From Plantactinospora mayteni (GTDB taxonomy: Bacteria; Actinomycetota; Actinomycetes; Mycobacteriales; Micromonosporaceae): 64,000 nt of DNA. The stretch lies in NCBI RefSeq assembly GCF_016862935.1, contig NZ_BONX01000049.1, positions 105,147 to 169,146 of the forward strand, read 5' to 3'. Position numbers and translations under genes: made by a program. The notes under the pieces are model-generated. The model was given only the letters and a program-made list of their open reading frames with translations. It was not told the DNA's origin and searched no databases. Shown piece after piece: positions 25,996 through 37,837 of the stretch (the first letter of the stretch is position 1; each line of letters opens with the position of its first letter).

Positions 25996-26619
25996 CTAGA
26001 GCAGGGCGCCCTCGTCGTGCAGCCAGTCGACGAAGGTGGTCGCCACCGCCGCTCCGCAGTCCAGCATCTCGACGAGCAGGGCGTCGTGCGCGCCGGCGCT
26101 CAACGGCACCTGCAACTCGGCGTAGATGGGCAACTGACCGCGCTCGGTGGGGTCCCCGACGTACGCCTTGCAGAACCGGCGGGTGTGGTTCCACTCGTTG
26201 ACCACCCGGTAGGCCCGGTCGGCCCAGTCCGGCGGGACGGTGGAGTGTGGACGCGCCCGCATGACGAGGATCTCGTCGTCCGGCCCCTCCAGGGCGAACA
26301 GCACGGCGTGTCGCTCCCACATGGCCAGCAGGCTGCCGTCGCCGTCGGCGAGATAACGCACGTCGAGCAGGTCCAGTGCGTCACCGACCCGGCGTAGCGT
26401 CACCGGTGCGATCACCGGCGGAATCTCCCTGATCGACGCCCGGTCCCCGGGCCGGGAATCCCGATCCCCGGGCCTGGCCTCGGGTTCCGGCCGGGAGTCG
26501 TGTTCCGGCTCCCGAGGCGCCGGTGGCCCGACCCGGACGGCACCGTCGGACGCGATCCTGCTTCGAGTTTCCGGCTCGCCGCCACCGGCGTGGCCGGGGC
26601 GCCATGACCACCACGGCAT
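25996..26619 (-). CDS. YbjN-domain protein
   Basis: A 207-residue protein. Residues 1-70 are disordered and rich in Arg, Pro and Glu (repeated PGDRDSRPGDR-like units). The rest matches the YbjN/type III secretion chaperone-like fold seen in actinobacteria: LRRVGDALDLLDVRYLAD, YRVVNEWNHTRRFCKAYV and LPIYAELQVPL. The function of this family in actinobacteria is unclear. ATG at 26619 follows GAGTGAGGTG. Confidence 0.8.
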   Translation of the reverse strand: MPWWSWRPGHAGGGEPETRSRIASDGAVRVGPPAPREPEHDSRPEPEARPGDRDSRPGDRASIREIPPVIAPVTLRRVGDALDLLDVRYLADGDGSLLAMWERHAVLFALEGPDDEILVMRARPHSTVPPDWADRAYRVVNEWNHTRRFCKAYVGDPTERGQLPIYAELQVPLSAGAHDALLVEMLDCGAAVATTFVDWLHDEGALL

Positions 26620-26750
26620 CGCTTGCGCACCTCACTCCCCAGCGGATCCACATGCCTACGTTGCGTTGGATCCGAGGCCCGACGGTACCCGTACAGCCGG
26701 CTTGAAGCACCCCCCCAACTGCACCACCAGGACGGATGGACCATACCTCC

Positions 26751-27539
26751 TCATCCGTTCGGGTGATCACGCGCCGGTTTTATCGCAAGCTGGCTGACTT
26801 TCTGTGACCATGCCACTCCGAATGGTGCGGCCAATCCGACCCAACGACCCGTGATCCGCACCTGTACGGCGTCCTGCCCAGGCAGGCCGGAGGAGCCGAG
26901 AAAGCCCATCCGGACGATGGCCTGGACCAGTCGTTGAGAGATCTCGATCCGGCCGCTGGCGGGTACCGGATCGGTGCCGGCGGTGCCGGGGCCGGGTAGC
27001 GGATCGGTGGTCGGCGGCGGTCCGGTCACCACCACCGCGACGTGGTCGAGCAGGGCGTCCCGGACCGCGCGCTGGCCCACCGCCCGGCCGGCGACGCCGC
27101 CGGTGGCCGCGCCACGCAGGGTCTCCGCCGCCGCCGCCGCGATCCGGCGCAGTTCGGCCCCGGAGATCGTCTCCAGCACCGTCCCGGGCCCGCCGGGCAC
27201 CGGCCACCGCCAGTCGGCGTCCCGGCGCCGCGGCAGAGCCGCACCATCCCGGCCGAGTTCGGCCAGCAGCTCGGCGGCAGAGACCGTGGCGTCGCCGGGA
27301 CCGGGCCCGGCGACCACCCGGCCCACCAGCACGTCCCAGGGCAGCCGCGCCCAGAGCACGGTCCGGTCCGGAGCCCCGGCCGCCGCACCGGGGGCCCCGG
27401 AGCGGAGCCGCACCACCGCACCCGGGTCGAGCCGGGTCAACCGGGCCAGGAAGGCACCGGCGTCCGGCAGGCCGGCGAGCCCGTGCCCGTTCCCGGTCGC
27501 CACTCCCGCACCACCCGTAGCCTTCTCCCCAGCGGGCAC
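26751..27539 (-). CDS. Conserved actinobacterial hypothetical protein downstream of the thioesterase gene
   Basis: A 262-residue protein without a domain I can name. The N-terminal third (AFLARLTRLDPGAVVRLR, TVLWARLPWDVLVGRVV) alternates strands and helices. The middle has a helical block with RRIAAAAAETLRGAATGG and an Arg-rich VGQRAVRDALLDHVAV. The C-terminus (QAIVRMGFLGSSGL, VRITGRWVGLAAPFGVAW) is beta-rich. GTG at 27539, preceded by GGGGG, is preferred; the open frame beyond it overlaps the thioesterase gene. The start is 11 nt after the thioesterase stop, so it is the third gene of the EttA-thioesterase operon, matching a similar order in mycobacteria as I recall. Confidence 0.75.
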   Translation of the reverse strand: MPAGEKATGGAGVATGNGHGLAGLPDAGAFLARLTRLDPGAVVRLRSGAPGAAAGAPDRTVLWARLPWDVLVGRVVAGPGPGDATVSAAELLAELGRDGAALPRRRDADWRWPVPGGPGTVLETISGAELRRIAAAAAETLRGAATGGVAGRAVGQRAVRDALLDHVAVVVTGPPPTTDPLPGPGTAGTDPVPASGRIEISQRLVQAIVRMGFLGSSGLPGQDAVQVRITGRWVGLAAPFGVAWSQKVSQLAIKPARDHPNG

Positions 27540-27550
27540 CGAGCCACCCC

Positions 27551-28046
27551 CTACGCCGGCTCGTCCCGGGCCGCCGGCTCGACCAGATATCGCCGCAGGA
27601 ACTCCTGCTCCTCGTCGGTCAGCCGGCGGGGTCGCTGCCGATCGAGATCGAACGGCACCAGCACCGACCGGGCCCGGCTGGCCAACACCGTACGGTCGAA
27701 CAGCTCGTACGCGATGGTGAACCGGGACTGCCGCAGGTCCTCGACCCACATCTCGATGTGTACGGTCGGGGCGCGCTCGGCGGTCGCCGGGTCGAGCGTG
27801 TACGCGACCGGACGCAGATAGTCGATCTCGTGCCGGTAGATCACCACACCGTCGGCGAACGAGCCGACTCCCCAGGCCCGGCCGCCGGCGAACATCAGCG
27901 CCACCCGGGCCTCCTCGTAGAGGGTGAGGAAGCGGGCGTTGTTGACGTGCCCGTACGCGTCGAGGTCGGACCAGCGCAGGGTGCAGTCGTAGCCGAACCG
28001 CCGGCCGTCGAGCTGCTCCTCCTGGGCCGGACGGGCCCGTACCGGA

Positions 28047-28054
<8 letters not shown>
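27551..28054 (-). CDS. Acyl-CoA thioesterase, hotdog fold (4HBT family)
   Basis: A 167-residue hotdog thioesterase. The active-site segment is RWSDLDAYGHVNNARFLTLYEEAR, with the catalytic Asp of the 4-hydroxybenzoyl-CoA thioesterase type. It hydrolyses some acyl-CoA; chain specificity is not evident. GTG at 28054 lies inside the end of the EttA gene, so 8 nt overlap (GTGACTAG), a strong sign of translational coupling. It is followed closely by the conserved hypothetical gene. Confidence 0.9.
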
Positions 28055-29723
<1,669 letters not shown>

Positions 29724-30055
29724 GGTGCGGCCTACCTCCCACGGATGTGATGTCCCCGGATGCCGTGTTTACGACCGACCACGACGTCGGGCTTGCTGTG
29801 GACCGCGGTGCCGGTGTCAGGCCGGCCACGCGGTGCGGCGAAGAAACGCCGTCGTCAATCCTGACAGGTCCGGCCCGTCCCGCCCACATCACCCTCCGCC
29901 GGAGCGCCGCCGCGCCGACCGAGTGGTCATGATCACCTTTGCGTTTCTCCGTCGTATCCCGCAGGGCAGTACTTGTGGCACTGGGGGTTAGGCACCGCAG
30001 CTACGCTCAGTACGCTCAGCGGTGGACACCCGTCATCACCGGAGGTGCACTGATT
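29724..30055. other. Divergent intergenic region between ettA and otsA
   Basis: No gene supported. A short direct repeat TACGCTCAG occurs twice in tandem at 30002-30019. GGAGG at 30041-30045 is the otsA ribosome site. An A/T-richer patch near 29930-29980 may hold the otsA promoter. Confidence 0.4.
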
Positions 30056-31456
30056 GTGACCGTACGTAGCTCGTTCGTGGTCGTCGCGAATCGCCTGCCG
30101 GTCGACGAGGTGACCACACCCGAGGGACGCCAGTGGCGCCGCAGCCCGGGAGGACTGGTCACCGCCCTGCATCCGGTGCTCGCCCAGCACCAGGGGACCT
30201 GGGTCGGCTGGGCCGGCGGGGTGGGCGCCGCACCGGAGCCGTTCGACCTGGAGGGAATCCGGCTGCACCCGGTGCCGCTGAGCGCCGAGGAACTCGAACG
30301 CTACTACGAGGGCCAGTCCAACGCCACGATCTGGCCGCTCTACCACGACGCGGTGGAAACACCGGCGTACAAGCGTCGCTGGCGCGAGGCGTACCGGCTG
30401 GTGAACGCCCGGTTCGCCGAGGCAGCGGCCGAGGTGGCCGCCGAGGGCGCGACGGTCTGGGTGCAGGACTACCAGCTCCAGCTCGTGCCGGCGATGCTCC
30501 GCGAACTCCGGCCCGACCTGCGGATCGGCTTCTTCCTACACATCCCGTTTCCGCCGATCGAACTCTTCATGCAGATGCCGCTGCGCGCCGAGGTGCTACG
30601 CGGGCTGCTCGGCGCCGACCTGGTCGGTTTCCAGCAGCGGCTGGCGGCGCAGAACTTCGTCCGGCTGGCCCGGCACCTGCTCGGGCTCCGTTACGAGGGC
30701 CAGATGATCCAGGTGGACGGCCGGCAGGTCAAGGCGGGCGCGTTCCCCATCTCGATCGACGTCGCCGAGATGGAGCGGATGGCCGTCGACCCGGCGGTGC
30801 AGGCCCGGGCCAAGCAGATCCGTACCGAGCTGGGCGACCCGAAGACGGTGATCCTCGGGGTGGACCGGCTCGACTACACCAAGGGGATCGAACTTCGACT
30901 CAAGGCGTTCCGCGAGTTGCTGTCTGACGGAAAGTTGACAGTTCCCGACGCGGTTATGGTGCAGGTTGCTACGCCAAGTCGGGAACGGGTGGAGCACTAC
31001 CAGGCACTCCGGGTCAAGGTGGAACGCGAAGTTGGTCGAATTAATGGCGAATTCGGCCGGGTCGGTGTACCGGCAGTCCATTACCTCCATCAGTCGTACA
31101 GTCGCAGTGAACTGGCCGCGCTCTACTGCGCGGCCGACGTGATGATGGTGACCCCGCTGCGAGACGGAATGAATCTGGTGGCCAAGGAGTACGTAGCAAC
31201 ACGCGCCGACTCGGGCGGCGCCCTCGTGCTCAGTGAGTTTGCCGGCGCCGCCACCGAGCTGCGCCAGGCATTCCTCTGTAACCCGCACGACCCGGACGGA
31301 GTCAAGGACGCGCTGCTGCGTGCGGTCCACGTCGACAAGGTCGAGGCCCGGCGCCGCATGCGCATCATGCAGCGCCACCTGCGTACCCACGACGTCGGAC
31401 ACTGGGCCCGGTCCTTCCTCAACGAGTTGGGCGTACCCGAGACGGAGGACGAGTGA
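30056..31456 (+). CDS. otsA: Trehalose-6-phosphate synthase
   Basis: A 466-residue GT20 enzyme joining UDP- or ADP-glucose and glucose 6-phosphate. It has [12 protein letters not shown] at the start, [15 protein letters not shown], the [10 protein letters not shown] loop, the donor-binding [14 protein letters not shown] and [18 protein letters not shown] at 30056 follows GGAGG by 10 nt; the frame open to 29939 has no family match. The stop overlaps the next start (GTGA), so synthase and phosphatase are translationally coupled. Bases 30900-31220 are visibly poorer in GC than the rest of the gene. Confidence 0.95.
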   Translation: MTVRSSFVVVANRLPVDEVTTPEGRQWRRSPGGLVTALHPVLAQHQGTWVGWAGGVGAAPEPFDLEGIRLHPVPLSAEELERYYEGQSNATIWPLYHDAVETPAYKRRWREAYRLVNARFAEAAAEVAAEGATVWVQDYQLQLVPAMLRELRPDLRIGFFLHIPFPPIELFMQMPLRAEVLRGLLGADLVGFQQRLAAQNFVRLARHLLGLRYEGQMIQVDGRQVKAGAFPISIDVAEMERMAVDPAVQARAKQIRTELGDPKTVILGVDRLDYTKGIELRLKAFRELLSDGKLTVPDAVMVQVATPSRERVEHYQALRVKVEREVGRINGEFGRVGVPAVHYLHQSYSRSELAALYCAADVMMVTPLRDGMNLVAKEYVATRADSGGALVLSEFAGAATELRQAFLCNPHDPDGVKDALLRAVHVDKVEARRRMRIMQRHLRTHDVGHWARSFLNELGVPETEDE

Positions 31457-34062
31457 AGTCCGGCTCACTGCTCGACGGGGGTCCCCGCACCCTCGACACG
31501 ATCGACCCCGAGCTGCGGGCCGCGATCGGGCGGATCGCCCGGGTGCCGCAGCTCCTGGTCGCCTGCGACTACGACGGCACCCTCGCGCCGATCGTGGAGG
31601 ACCCGACCAAGGCAGTGCCACTGCCCGAGTCGGTAGCCGCCGTACGCGCGCTGGCCGCCCTGCCGCAGACCACCGTCGCCGTGGTCTCCGGCCGGGCCCT
31701 GCGGGACCTGGCCACCCTCTCCCGGCTGCCCAGCGAGGTGCACCTGGTGGGCAGCCACGGCTCCGAGTTCGACATCGGTTTCGTCGAGCGGCTCTCCCCC
31801 GAGCTGATCGAGGTACGCACCCGGCTCCGCAACGAGCTGCGGCAGATCGTCGCCGGCCGGGCCCGGGTACGCCTGGAGACCAAGCCGGCCAGCATCGCGG
31901 TGCACACCAGGGGTGCCGATCCCGAGGTGGCCGCCGAGGTCGTCGCGGCGGTGGACGCCGGCCCCGCCGTCTGGGCGGACGTCACCGTGACCCGGGGCAA
32001 GGAGGTGATCGAGCTGTCGGTGATCCCCACCAACAAGGGCACCGCGCTCGAACAACTCCGTACCCAGCTCTCGGCGAGCGCGGCCCTCTTCCTCGGCGAC
32101 GACGTCACCGACGAGAACGCCTTCGCCAAGCTGCACGGGCCGGACGTCGGCATCAAGATCGGGCCGGGCGAGACCCGCGCCGCCTTCCGGATCCAGGAGC
32201 CGGTCGACGCCGCCCGGGTACTCGCACTGCTCCTGGAGGTACGCCGGAACTGGCTCTTCGGCGAGCGCGCCGTACCGATCGAGCGGCACTCGATGCTGGC
32301 CAACGGGCGTACCGTCGCACTGGTCACCCCGGAGGCGAGCCTGAGCTGGCTCTGCCACCCCAAGCCCGACTCGCCGGCGATCTTCGCCGACCTGGTCGGC
32401 GGCAACCCGGCCGGCTACTTCAGCATCGCACCGGAACGCGGCGGCCTGCCGCTCGGCCAGCGCTACCGGCCGGGCACGATGACCGTGGAGACCCGCTGGT
32501 CCGGACTGACCGTCACCGACTGGCTGGACCGGCCGTCGGCCGACAGCGTGCCGAGCGGTCCGGCGGTGATCAGCGGCGACTCGACCCTGGTCCGGGTGCT
32601 CAGCGGCGCCGGCCGGGTCCGGCTGGACTTCGCGCCCCGGCCCGAGTTCGGCCAGGTCGCCGTGCAGCTCCAGCCGCTCGGCGACGGGCTGCTGGTGCTC
32701 GGCTCCAACGAGCCGATCGCGCTCTACTCCCCCGGCGTGGAGTGGCAGATCGTCAACGACGGCGGCTACGAGACGGCCCGGGCCGTGGTCGACCTGGCCG
32801 CCGCCGGTGGCTCGGTCACCTGCGAGTTGCGGTTCGGCTCGCACAGCCTGGACCACCACCGGGTACCCGTGCAGGAGCGGCAGGCGATGGCCGAGCAGCC
32901 CTGGCGGGACTGGGTCGCCGGGCTGCGGCTGCCCACCTCCGCCCGCGACCTGGTCGGGCGGAGCGCGCTGACCCTGCGCGGGCTGGTGCACGAGGCCAGC
33001 GGCTCGATCCTGGCCGCCGCCACCACCTCGCTCCCCGAGGAGCTGGGCGGGGTACGCAACTGGGACTACCGGTACTGCTGGCTCCGGGACGCGGCGATGA
33101 CCGCCCGGTCGCTGGTCGACCTCGGCTCGCTGGCCGAGGCCGAGGGCTTCCTGCGCTGGGTCGACGGCTGTGTCGAGCGCACCGGCGGGCACCCGGAGCG
33201 GCTGCATCCGCTCTACACCGTCGACGGGTTCGAGCTCGGCGCCGAGGCGGTCATCGACACCCTGCCCGGGTACGCCGGCTCCCGGCCGGTCCGGGTCGGC
33301 AACCTCGCCAACCACCAGCTCCAGCTCGACGTGTTCGGGCCGGTCGCCGACCTGCTGGCGGCGGTCGCCGACCTGCGCGGCGAGGTACGCGACACCGAGT
33401 GGCGGGTACTGGAGAACATGGTCGAGGCGGTCGCCCGGCGCTGGCACGAGCCCGACCACGGGCTCTGGGAGGCCCGGCTGCCACCCCGGCACCACGTCTA
33501 CTCCAAGGTGATGTGCTGGATGACCGTGGACCGGGCGCTGCACGTGGTGCGGCGGCACGGGGACGGCGACCGGCCGGAGTGGGTCGAGCTGCGCGACCGG
33601 ATCGGGCACAACGTGCTGGAGTTCGGCTGGCACGAAGGCGCCGGCGCCTACACGGTGGCGTACGGCGAGGAGGAGATGGACGCCTCCTCGCTCTGGATCG
33701 GCCTGTCGGGTCTGCTGCCCGACGACGACCCCCGGTTCCTGGCCACTGTGCTGAAGGTCGAGGCCGACCTGCGCAGCGGTCCGGTGGTCTACCGCTACCG
33801 CTGGGACGACGGGCTGCCGGGCCGGGAGGGCGGCTTCCACATCTGCACGGCCTGGCTGATCGAGGCGTACCTGCGCACCGGTCGGCGGTCCGACGCCGAG
33901 GAGCTGTTCACCCAGATGGTGGACACCGCCGGCCCGACCGGCCTGCTCCCCGAGCAGTACGACCCGATCTCCGAGCGTGGGCTGGGCAACCACCCGCAGG
34001 CGTACAGCCACCTCGGGCTGATCCGCTGCGCCCTGCTGCTCGACAACATGGTCAAGGGCTGA
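31453..34062 (+). CDS. otsB: Trehalose-6-phosphate phosphatase fused to GH15 trehalase-like domain
   Basis: An 869-residue two-enzyme protein. Residues of about 30-260 are a HAD phosphatase: DYDGTLAPI with the nucleophile Asp, [23 protein letters not shown] and [10 protein letters not shown]. Residues of about 275-869 are a glycoside hydrolase 15 module: a beta-rich N-terminal part, then an (alpha/alpha)6 barrel with [30 protein letters not shown] and LLPEQYDP. Actinobacterial GH15 enzymes of this shape hydrolyse trehalose or other glucosides. The expected reactions are trehalose 6-phosphate to trehalose, then possibly trehalose to glucose. It starts with GTG overlapping the otsA stop by 4 nt and is followed by a strong terminator. 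Confidence 0.93.
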   Translation: MKSGSLLDGGPRTLDTIDPELRAAIGRIARVPQLLVACDYDGTLAPIVEDPTKAVPLPESVAAVRALAALPQTTVAVVSGRALRDLATLSRLPSEVHLVGSHGSEFDIGFVERLSPELIEVRTRLRNELRQIVAGRARVRLETKPASIAVHTRGADPEVAAEVVAAVDAGPAVWADVTVTRGKEVIELSVIPTNKGTALEQLRTQLSASAALFLGDDVTDENAFAKLHGPDVGIKIGPGETRAAFRIQEPVDAARVLALLLEVRRNWLFGERAVPIERHSMLANGRTVALVTPEASLSWLCHPKPDSPAIFADLVGGNPAGYFSIAPERGGLPLGQRYRPGTMTVETRWSGLTVTDWLDRPSADSVPSGPAVISGDSTLVRVLSGAGRVRLDFAPRPEFGQVAVQLQPLGDGLLVLGSNEPIALYSPGVEWQIVNDGGYETARAVVDLAAAGGSVTCELRFGSHSLDHHRVPVQERQAMAEQPWRDWVAGLRLPTSARDLVGRSALTLRGLVHEASGSILAAATTSLPEELGGVRNWDYRYCWLRDAAMTARSLVDLGSLAEAEGFLRWVDGCVERTGGHPERLHPLYTVDGFELGAEAVIDTLPGYAGSRPVRVGNLANHQLQLDVFGPVADLLAAVADLRGEVRDTEWRVLENMVEAVARRWHEPDHGLWEARLPPRHHVYSKVMCWMTVDRALHVVRRHGDGDRPEWVELRDRIGHNVLEFGWHEGAGAYTVAYGEEEMDASSLWIGLSGLLPDDDPRFLATVLKVEADLRSGPVVYRYRWDDGLPGREGGFHICTAWLIEAYLRTGRRSDAEELFTQMVDTAGPTGLLPEQYDPISERGLGNHPQAYSHLGLIRCALLLDNMVKG

Positions 34063-34069
34063 CCGGTAC

Positions 34070-34112
34070 GCCGCTGCCGTGGACCGCGCCGAGTCGCGTC
34101 CACGGCAGCGGC
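34070..34112. terminator. Terminator between otsB fusion and the propeller gene
   Basis: A perfect 15-bp inverted repeat, GCCGCTGCCGTGGAC at 34070 and its complement ending at 34112, with a 13-nt loop, 8 nt after the otsB stop. It can serve both convergent genes. Confidence 0.75.
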
Positions 34113-34151
34113 GGCCTGGTCGTCCCGCGAGCGCTGGCGGGCCAGGAAGAC

Positions 34152-35378
34152 TCAGAGCTTGTGGACGGTGACGCCGCGCCCATCGAAGTCTGCGGCCACC
34201 AGGCTCCCGTCGTCGGAAAAGGCGAGACCTTGGAAATAGTGATTCCGCCGTCCGTCATTGCCCCGCAGTCGTACTCCGATCGGCTCCCGGTTGGCGGCCG
34301 TGAACAGGTCAACGATCCCCGACCCTACTATTGCGAGGAACCTGCCGTCGACGGAATAGCGCCACCGGTGTAGCGAGGAATCCTCGGGCTGACCCGCATC
34401 GGGAAATGTCCAGGCCAGCTCTCCGGACTCCAGGGAAATAGCGCGCAGCCTTCCCGAGACCTCCCCGATCACTAGAGTCCCCGACGGATCGAAGTCGATA
34501 TCGAAGAAGTGGTCAGAGTTTTCTATTTTCTTTACCAGCCGCCGCCCGTCAACATCCCAGATCTCTATCTCGCTCGGCTTGTCCAACGCCCCCCGATCAA
34601 CCCGCAACAACGCCAGCCGGCGTCCAGAGGATGAAAGCGCGCCGGCCTGGTAGTGGGTCGGCGATTCGGTCGACACCTCGAACAGCGTCGCACCCTCGGC
34701 ATCGACCACCTGGGCACGACCACTCAAAGAGCCGGTATTGCTCAGCCAGCCGGTGTACTCCATCAGCAGCAGGCGCTGCCGAGTCCCGTCCCAGCCGTGC
34801 CGGGCGGGACCTATGGCGTATCCGCCCTGGCAGCTAGCCAGAAGCCGGCTCCCGCCGGTAGCCAGGTCCAGCCGCCGGACCTCCTTTTCGAGCAGGTAGA
34901 CGACGCCCGTACCGTCATGATCGAAGTACATGTCGCGCACGTTGGAATAGTGCTGCACACCGCTTCCGGGTATGGAATGCACCAGACGCCGAAGGCCGGT
35001 CACGACATCGATCAGACAGATCTCGGTCGCGGATTCGTCCCAGAGCCCGATGACGGCAAGCAGGGTGCCGCCATCCGGATGCAGATCGACGCCGCGCAGA
35101 TAACGGTTCGGACCGACCCGGCACTCCAGCACCGCCTCACCCGGTGCCACGGCGTCCCGGTCACGGACGATCACGAACCCGCGCCTCAGCCGCTTGTCGA
35201 CCTCGTCCGCCAGGGCGTCACGTGCCCCGTCCTCGGTGAAGAAATCGACGGCGCTCTCCCGTGGCTTGCCGCTGCCGGCCCAACTCGCCCTGGTCAACCG
35301 CGTTCCGACAAGCCGCAACCGGCAGTATCTTGGCTTTTGCGGGTCAGGAAACGTCAGCAGAATCTGATCTTCAGGCAC
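34152..35378 (-). CDS. Accessory protein with WGR-like domain and WD40/beta-propeller repeats
   Basis: A 408-residue protein of unknown function. Residues 5-70 resemble a divergent WGR domain (RYCRLRLVGTRLTRASWAGS, then DFFTEDGARDALADEVDKRL and RRGF), though the central W-G-R itself reads WAG. Residues of about 75-408 form repeated blades: YLRGVDLHPDGGTLLAVIGL, FDIDFDPSGTLVIGEVSG, SVDGRFLAIVGSGIVDLF and LAFSDDGSLVAADFDG. No signal peptide or membrane helix is seen, so it should be a cytosolic scaffold or sensor. Base composition is clearly lower in GC than both neighbours and codon choice is more relaxed, which suggests horizontal gain. GTG at 35378 is the start. Confidence 0.75.
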   Translation of the reverse strand: MPEDQILLTFPDPQKPRYCRLRLVGTRLTRASWAGSGKPRESAVDFFTEDGARDALADEVDKRLRRGFVIVRDRDAVAPGEAVLECRVGPNRYLRGVDLHPDGGTLLAVIGLWDESATEICLIDVVTGLRRLVHSIPGSGVQHYSNVRDMYFDHDGTGVVYLLEKEVRRLDLATGGSRLLASCQGGYAIGPARHGWDGTRQRLLLMEYTGWLSNTGSLSGRAQVVDAEGATLFEVSTESPTHYQAGALSSSGRRLALLRVDRGALDKPSEIEIWDVDGRRLVKKIENSDHFFDIDFDPSGTLVIGEVSGRLRAISLESGELAWTFPDAGQPEDSSLHRWRYSVDGRFLAIVGSGIVDLFTAANREPIGVRLRGNDGRRNHYFQGLAFSDDGSLVAADFDGRGVTVHKL

Positions 35379-35465
35379 CCCGCGATGCTAACCACTCGGT
35401 ACGACAGACACGAATGTCGTCGAGGTGCTGCACGATCGTGTCGACGATGCGCTGCGGCCGGCAGC

Positions 35466-36755
35466 CTATTCTCCGGCAGGCGACCGGTCGGGCAGGGCGC
35501 TGGACAACGTCGTCACCACGTCACCGAAGACCACCACCGCCGGGGGTCGGATCCCGGCCGCGCGGGCGTGCGCCGCGACCTCGTCCAGCGTCGACCGGAC
35601 GACCCGCTGAGCCCCGGTCGTGCCCTCCTGCACCACCGCCGCCGGAGTCTCCGAGGGGCGGCCGTGCGCCCGCAGCGCGGCGGCGATCGCCGGCAGGTTG
35701 TTCAGCCCCATCAGCACGACCAGGGTGCCGCGCAGCCGGGCCAGCGCCGACCAGTCGACCAGCGAGTCGGGATGCTCCGGCGGGAGGTGCCCGGAGACCA
35801 CCGTGAACTCGTGCGCCACGCCCCGGTGGGTCACCGGGATGCCGGCCGCCGCCGGAGCGGCGACCGAACTGGTCACCCCGGGGACCACGGTCACCGGTAT
35901 CCCGGCGGCGGCGCAGGCCAGCGCCTCCTCGCCGCCCCGACCGAAGACGTACGGGTCGCCGCCCTTGAGACGGACCACCCGGGCGCCAGCCAGGGCCCGG
36001 TCCACCAGTACCCGGTTGATCTCCTCCTGCGCGGCGGCCGGCCCGTGCGGGATCTTGGTGGCGTCCACCAGTTCGACCTCGGGCCGCAGTTCGTCGAGGA
36101 GCAGCCCGGGGACGAGGCGGTCGGCGACCACCACGTCGGCCTCGGCGAGCAGCCGCCGGCCGCGGACCGTGATCAGTTCGGGGTCGCCGGGACCCGCGCC
36201 GACCAGCGCGACCCGGCCGACGGGCCGCTCCGGCGGGCCGGGCGGGGTGACGCCGTCCGGCACCGACCCGTCGGCTCCGGTCCGCTCCGCCGGCCTGCCG
36301 GAGAGCGTTCCGCTGATCAACTGCTCCCGGATCGCGTCCCGGACGGCGACGGCCCGGCGCGGGTCACCTCCGCCGAGCACGGCGACGGTGAGCGGGCCGT
36401 GCCGGGTCACCGCCGGGGTCCAGGCGGTCGCGGCGTCGCGGTCGTCGGCGCGTACACAGAAGATCTGCCGGTCGAGCGCGGCGGCGCTGACCGCCTCGGC
36501 GGCGGCCGGATCGTCCACCGCCACCTGCACCAGCCAGGCCCCGTCGAGGTCGGCCGGCGCGAACTCGCGGGCGACCCACTCCACCCGGCCCGCGTCGACG
36601 TGTGCCCGCAGCGCCGGGGTCAGCTCGGGGGCGACCACCACCACCCGGGCCTCCGCGTCGAGCAGCGCCGGTACCCGCCGGGTCGCCACCGCCCCGCCAC
36701 CGACCACCAACACACGCCGGCCGGCAAGCCGCAGCGCAAGCGGATACATGATCAT
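35466..36755 (-). CDS. cysG: Siroheme synthase / uroporphyrinogen-III C-methyltransferase
   Basis: A 429-residue bifunctional protein. Residues 1-150 form the precorrin-2 dehydrogenase/ferrochelatase domain with the NAD-binding GRRVLVVGGGAVATRR. Residues of about 180-425 form the SAM-dependent methyltransferase: VALVGAGPGDPELITVRG, DATKIPHG, VRLKGGDPYVFGRGGEE and VVPGVTSSVAAPAAAGIPVT. It makes precorrin-2 and siroheme, at the branch to cobalamin. The linker (residues 150-180) is Pro/Gly-rich. Its start overlaps the cobT stop by 4 nt, so it is the last gene of a cobC-cobT-cysG operon. Confidence 0.94.
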   Translation of the reverse strand: MIMYPLALRLAGRRVLVVGGGAVATRRVPALLDAEARVVVVAPELTPALRAHVDAGRVEWVAREFAPADLDGAWLVQVAVDDPAAAEAVSAAALDRQIFCVRADDRDAATAWTPAVTRHGPLTVAVLGGGDPRRAVAVRDAIREQLISGTLSGRPAERTGADGSVPDGVTPPGPPERPVGRVALVGAGPGDPELITVRGRRLLAEADVVVADRLVPGLLLDELRPEVELVDATKIPHGPAAAQEEINRVLVDRALAGARVVRLKGGDPYVFGRGGEEALACAAAGIPVTVVPGVTSSVAAPAAAGIPVTHRGVAHEFTVVSGHLPPEHPDSLVDWSALARLRGTLVVLMGLNNLPAIAAALRAHGRPSETPAAVVQEGTTGAQRVVRSTLDEVAAHARAAGIRPPAVVVFGDVVTTLSSALPDRSPAGE

Positions 36756-37837
36756 TTCTCCGACACTCCCGCCGCGTCGAAGGTGGCCACCTCGTGCAGT
36801 ACCCGCACCGCGCCGGCGACCACCGGATAGGCAAGCAGGGCGCCGGTGCCCTCGCCGAGCCGTAGGCCCAGGTCGATTATCGGCAGCAGACCCAGCCGGT
36901 CCAATCCGGCGGTCGCGCCCGGCTCGGCCGAGCGGTGCCCGGCGACCATCGCGCCCACCGCGTCCGGCGCGAAGGCGACCGCCGCGAGCGCGGCCGCGAC
37001 CGCGCTCACCCCGTCCAGCAGTACCGGGACCCGCCGCGCGGCGCCGCCCAGGACGAAGCCGGCCAGCGCCGCGTGCTCCAGCCCGCCGACCGCGGCCAGC
37101 ACGCCGAGCGGATCAGCCGGATCGGGTACGTGCCGAGCCAGCGCCGCCCGCACCACGGCCACCTTGCGGGCGTACGTAACGTCGTCGATCCCGGTGCCCC
37201 GTCCGGTGGCCTCGGCCGGGTCGATTCCGGTGAAGGCGGCGATCAGCGCGGCAGCCGCCGTGGTGTTGCCGATCCCCATGTCACCGGTGACCAGGATCCC
37301 GGCGCCGGAGTCGAGCAGTTCGTGCGCCACCCGGATGCCGGTCTCGACCGCGCTGCGCGCCTCGTCCCGGGTCAGGGCGGGCCGGGCGCTCATGTCCCGG
37401 CTGCCGGCCCGGACCTTGGCGCTGACCAGCCGGGGAGTCGACCGCCCCGACCGCTGCGCCGGTACCTTCGGCTGCGCCAGCGGGGTGGCCACCCCGACGT
37501 CGACCACGGTGACCGTGGCGCCGGTCTGCCCGGCGAACGCGTTCACCACCGCACCGCCGGCCAGGAAGTTGGCCACCATCTGCGCGGTGACCTCCTGCGG
37601 CCACGGGGTCACCCCCTGGGCGTGCACGCCATGGTCGGCGGCGAAGATCGCCACTGCGGCGGGCTCGGGCAGCGGCGGCGGACAGGTGCCGGCCAGCCCG
37701 GCCAGCCGTACCGAGAGTGCCTCCAGCGCGCCCAGCGACCCGGCCGGCTTGGTCAGCCTGGCGTGCAGGTCCTGAGCCGCGGCCATGGCCGCCTCGTCGA
37801 GTGGACCGATCTCGGCGAGGGTGGCGTCCAACATCAT
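36752..37837 (-). CDS. cobT: Nicotinate-nucleotide--dimethylbenzimidazole phosphoribosyltransferase
   Basis: A 361-residue enzyme activating the lower-ligand base of cobalamin by moving phosphoribose from nicotinate mononucleotide. It has FAADHGVHAQGVTPWPQEVT, NFLAGGAVVNAFA, TGDMGIGNTTAAAALIAAFT, and the C-terminal LGLRLGEGTGALLA whose Glu is the catalytic base. Four-nt overlaps join it to cobC upstream and cysG downstream. The length is normal and all key motifs are present. Confidence 0.95.
   Translation of the reverse strand: MMLDATLAEIGPLDEAAMAAAQDLHARLTKPAGSLGALEALSVRLAGLAGTCPPPLPEPAAVAIFAADHGVHAQGVTPWPQEVTAQMVANFLAGGAVVNAFAGQTGATVTVVDVGVATPLAQPKVPAQRSGRSTPRLVSAKVRAGSRDMSARPALTRDEARSAVETGIRVAHELLDSGAGILVTGDMGIGNTTAAAALIAAFTGIDPAEATGRGTGIDDVTYARKVAVVRAALARHVPDPADPLGVLAAVGGLEHAALAGFVLGGAARRVPVLLDGVSAVAAALAAVAFAPDAVGAMVAGHRSAEPGATAGLDRLGLLPIIDLGLRLGEGTGALLAYPVVAGAVRVLHEVATFDAAGVSEK

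Noticed and set aside
31465..34011. An 848-codon open frame on the minus strand over the otsB-GH15 fusion
   Set aside because: Shadow frame caused by high GC; the + strand carries complete HAD and GH15 motifs.
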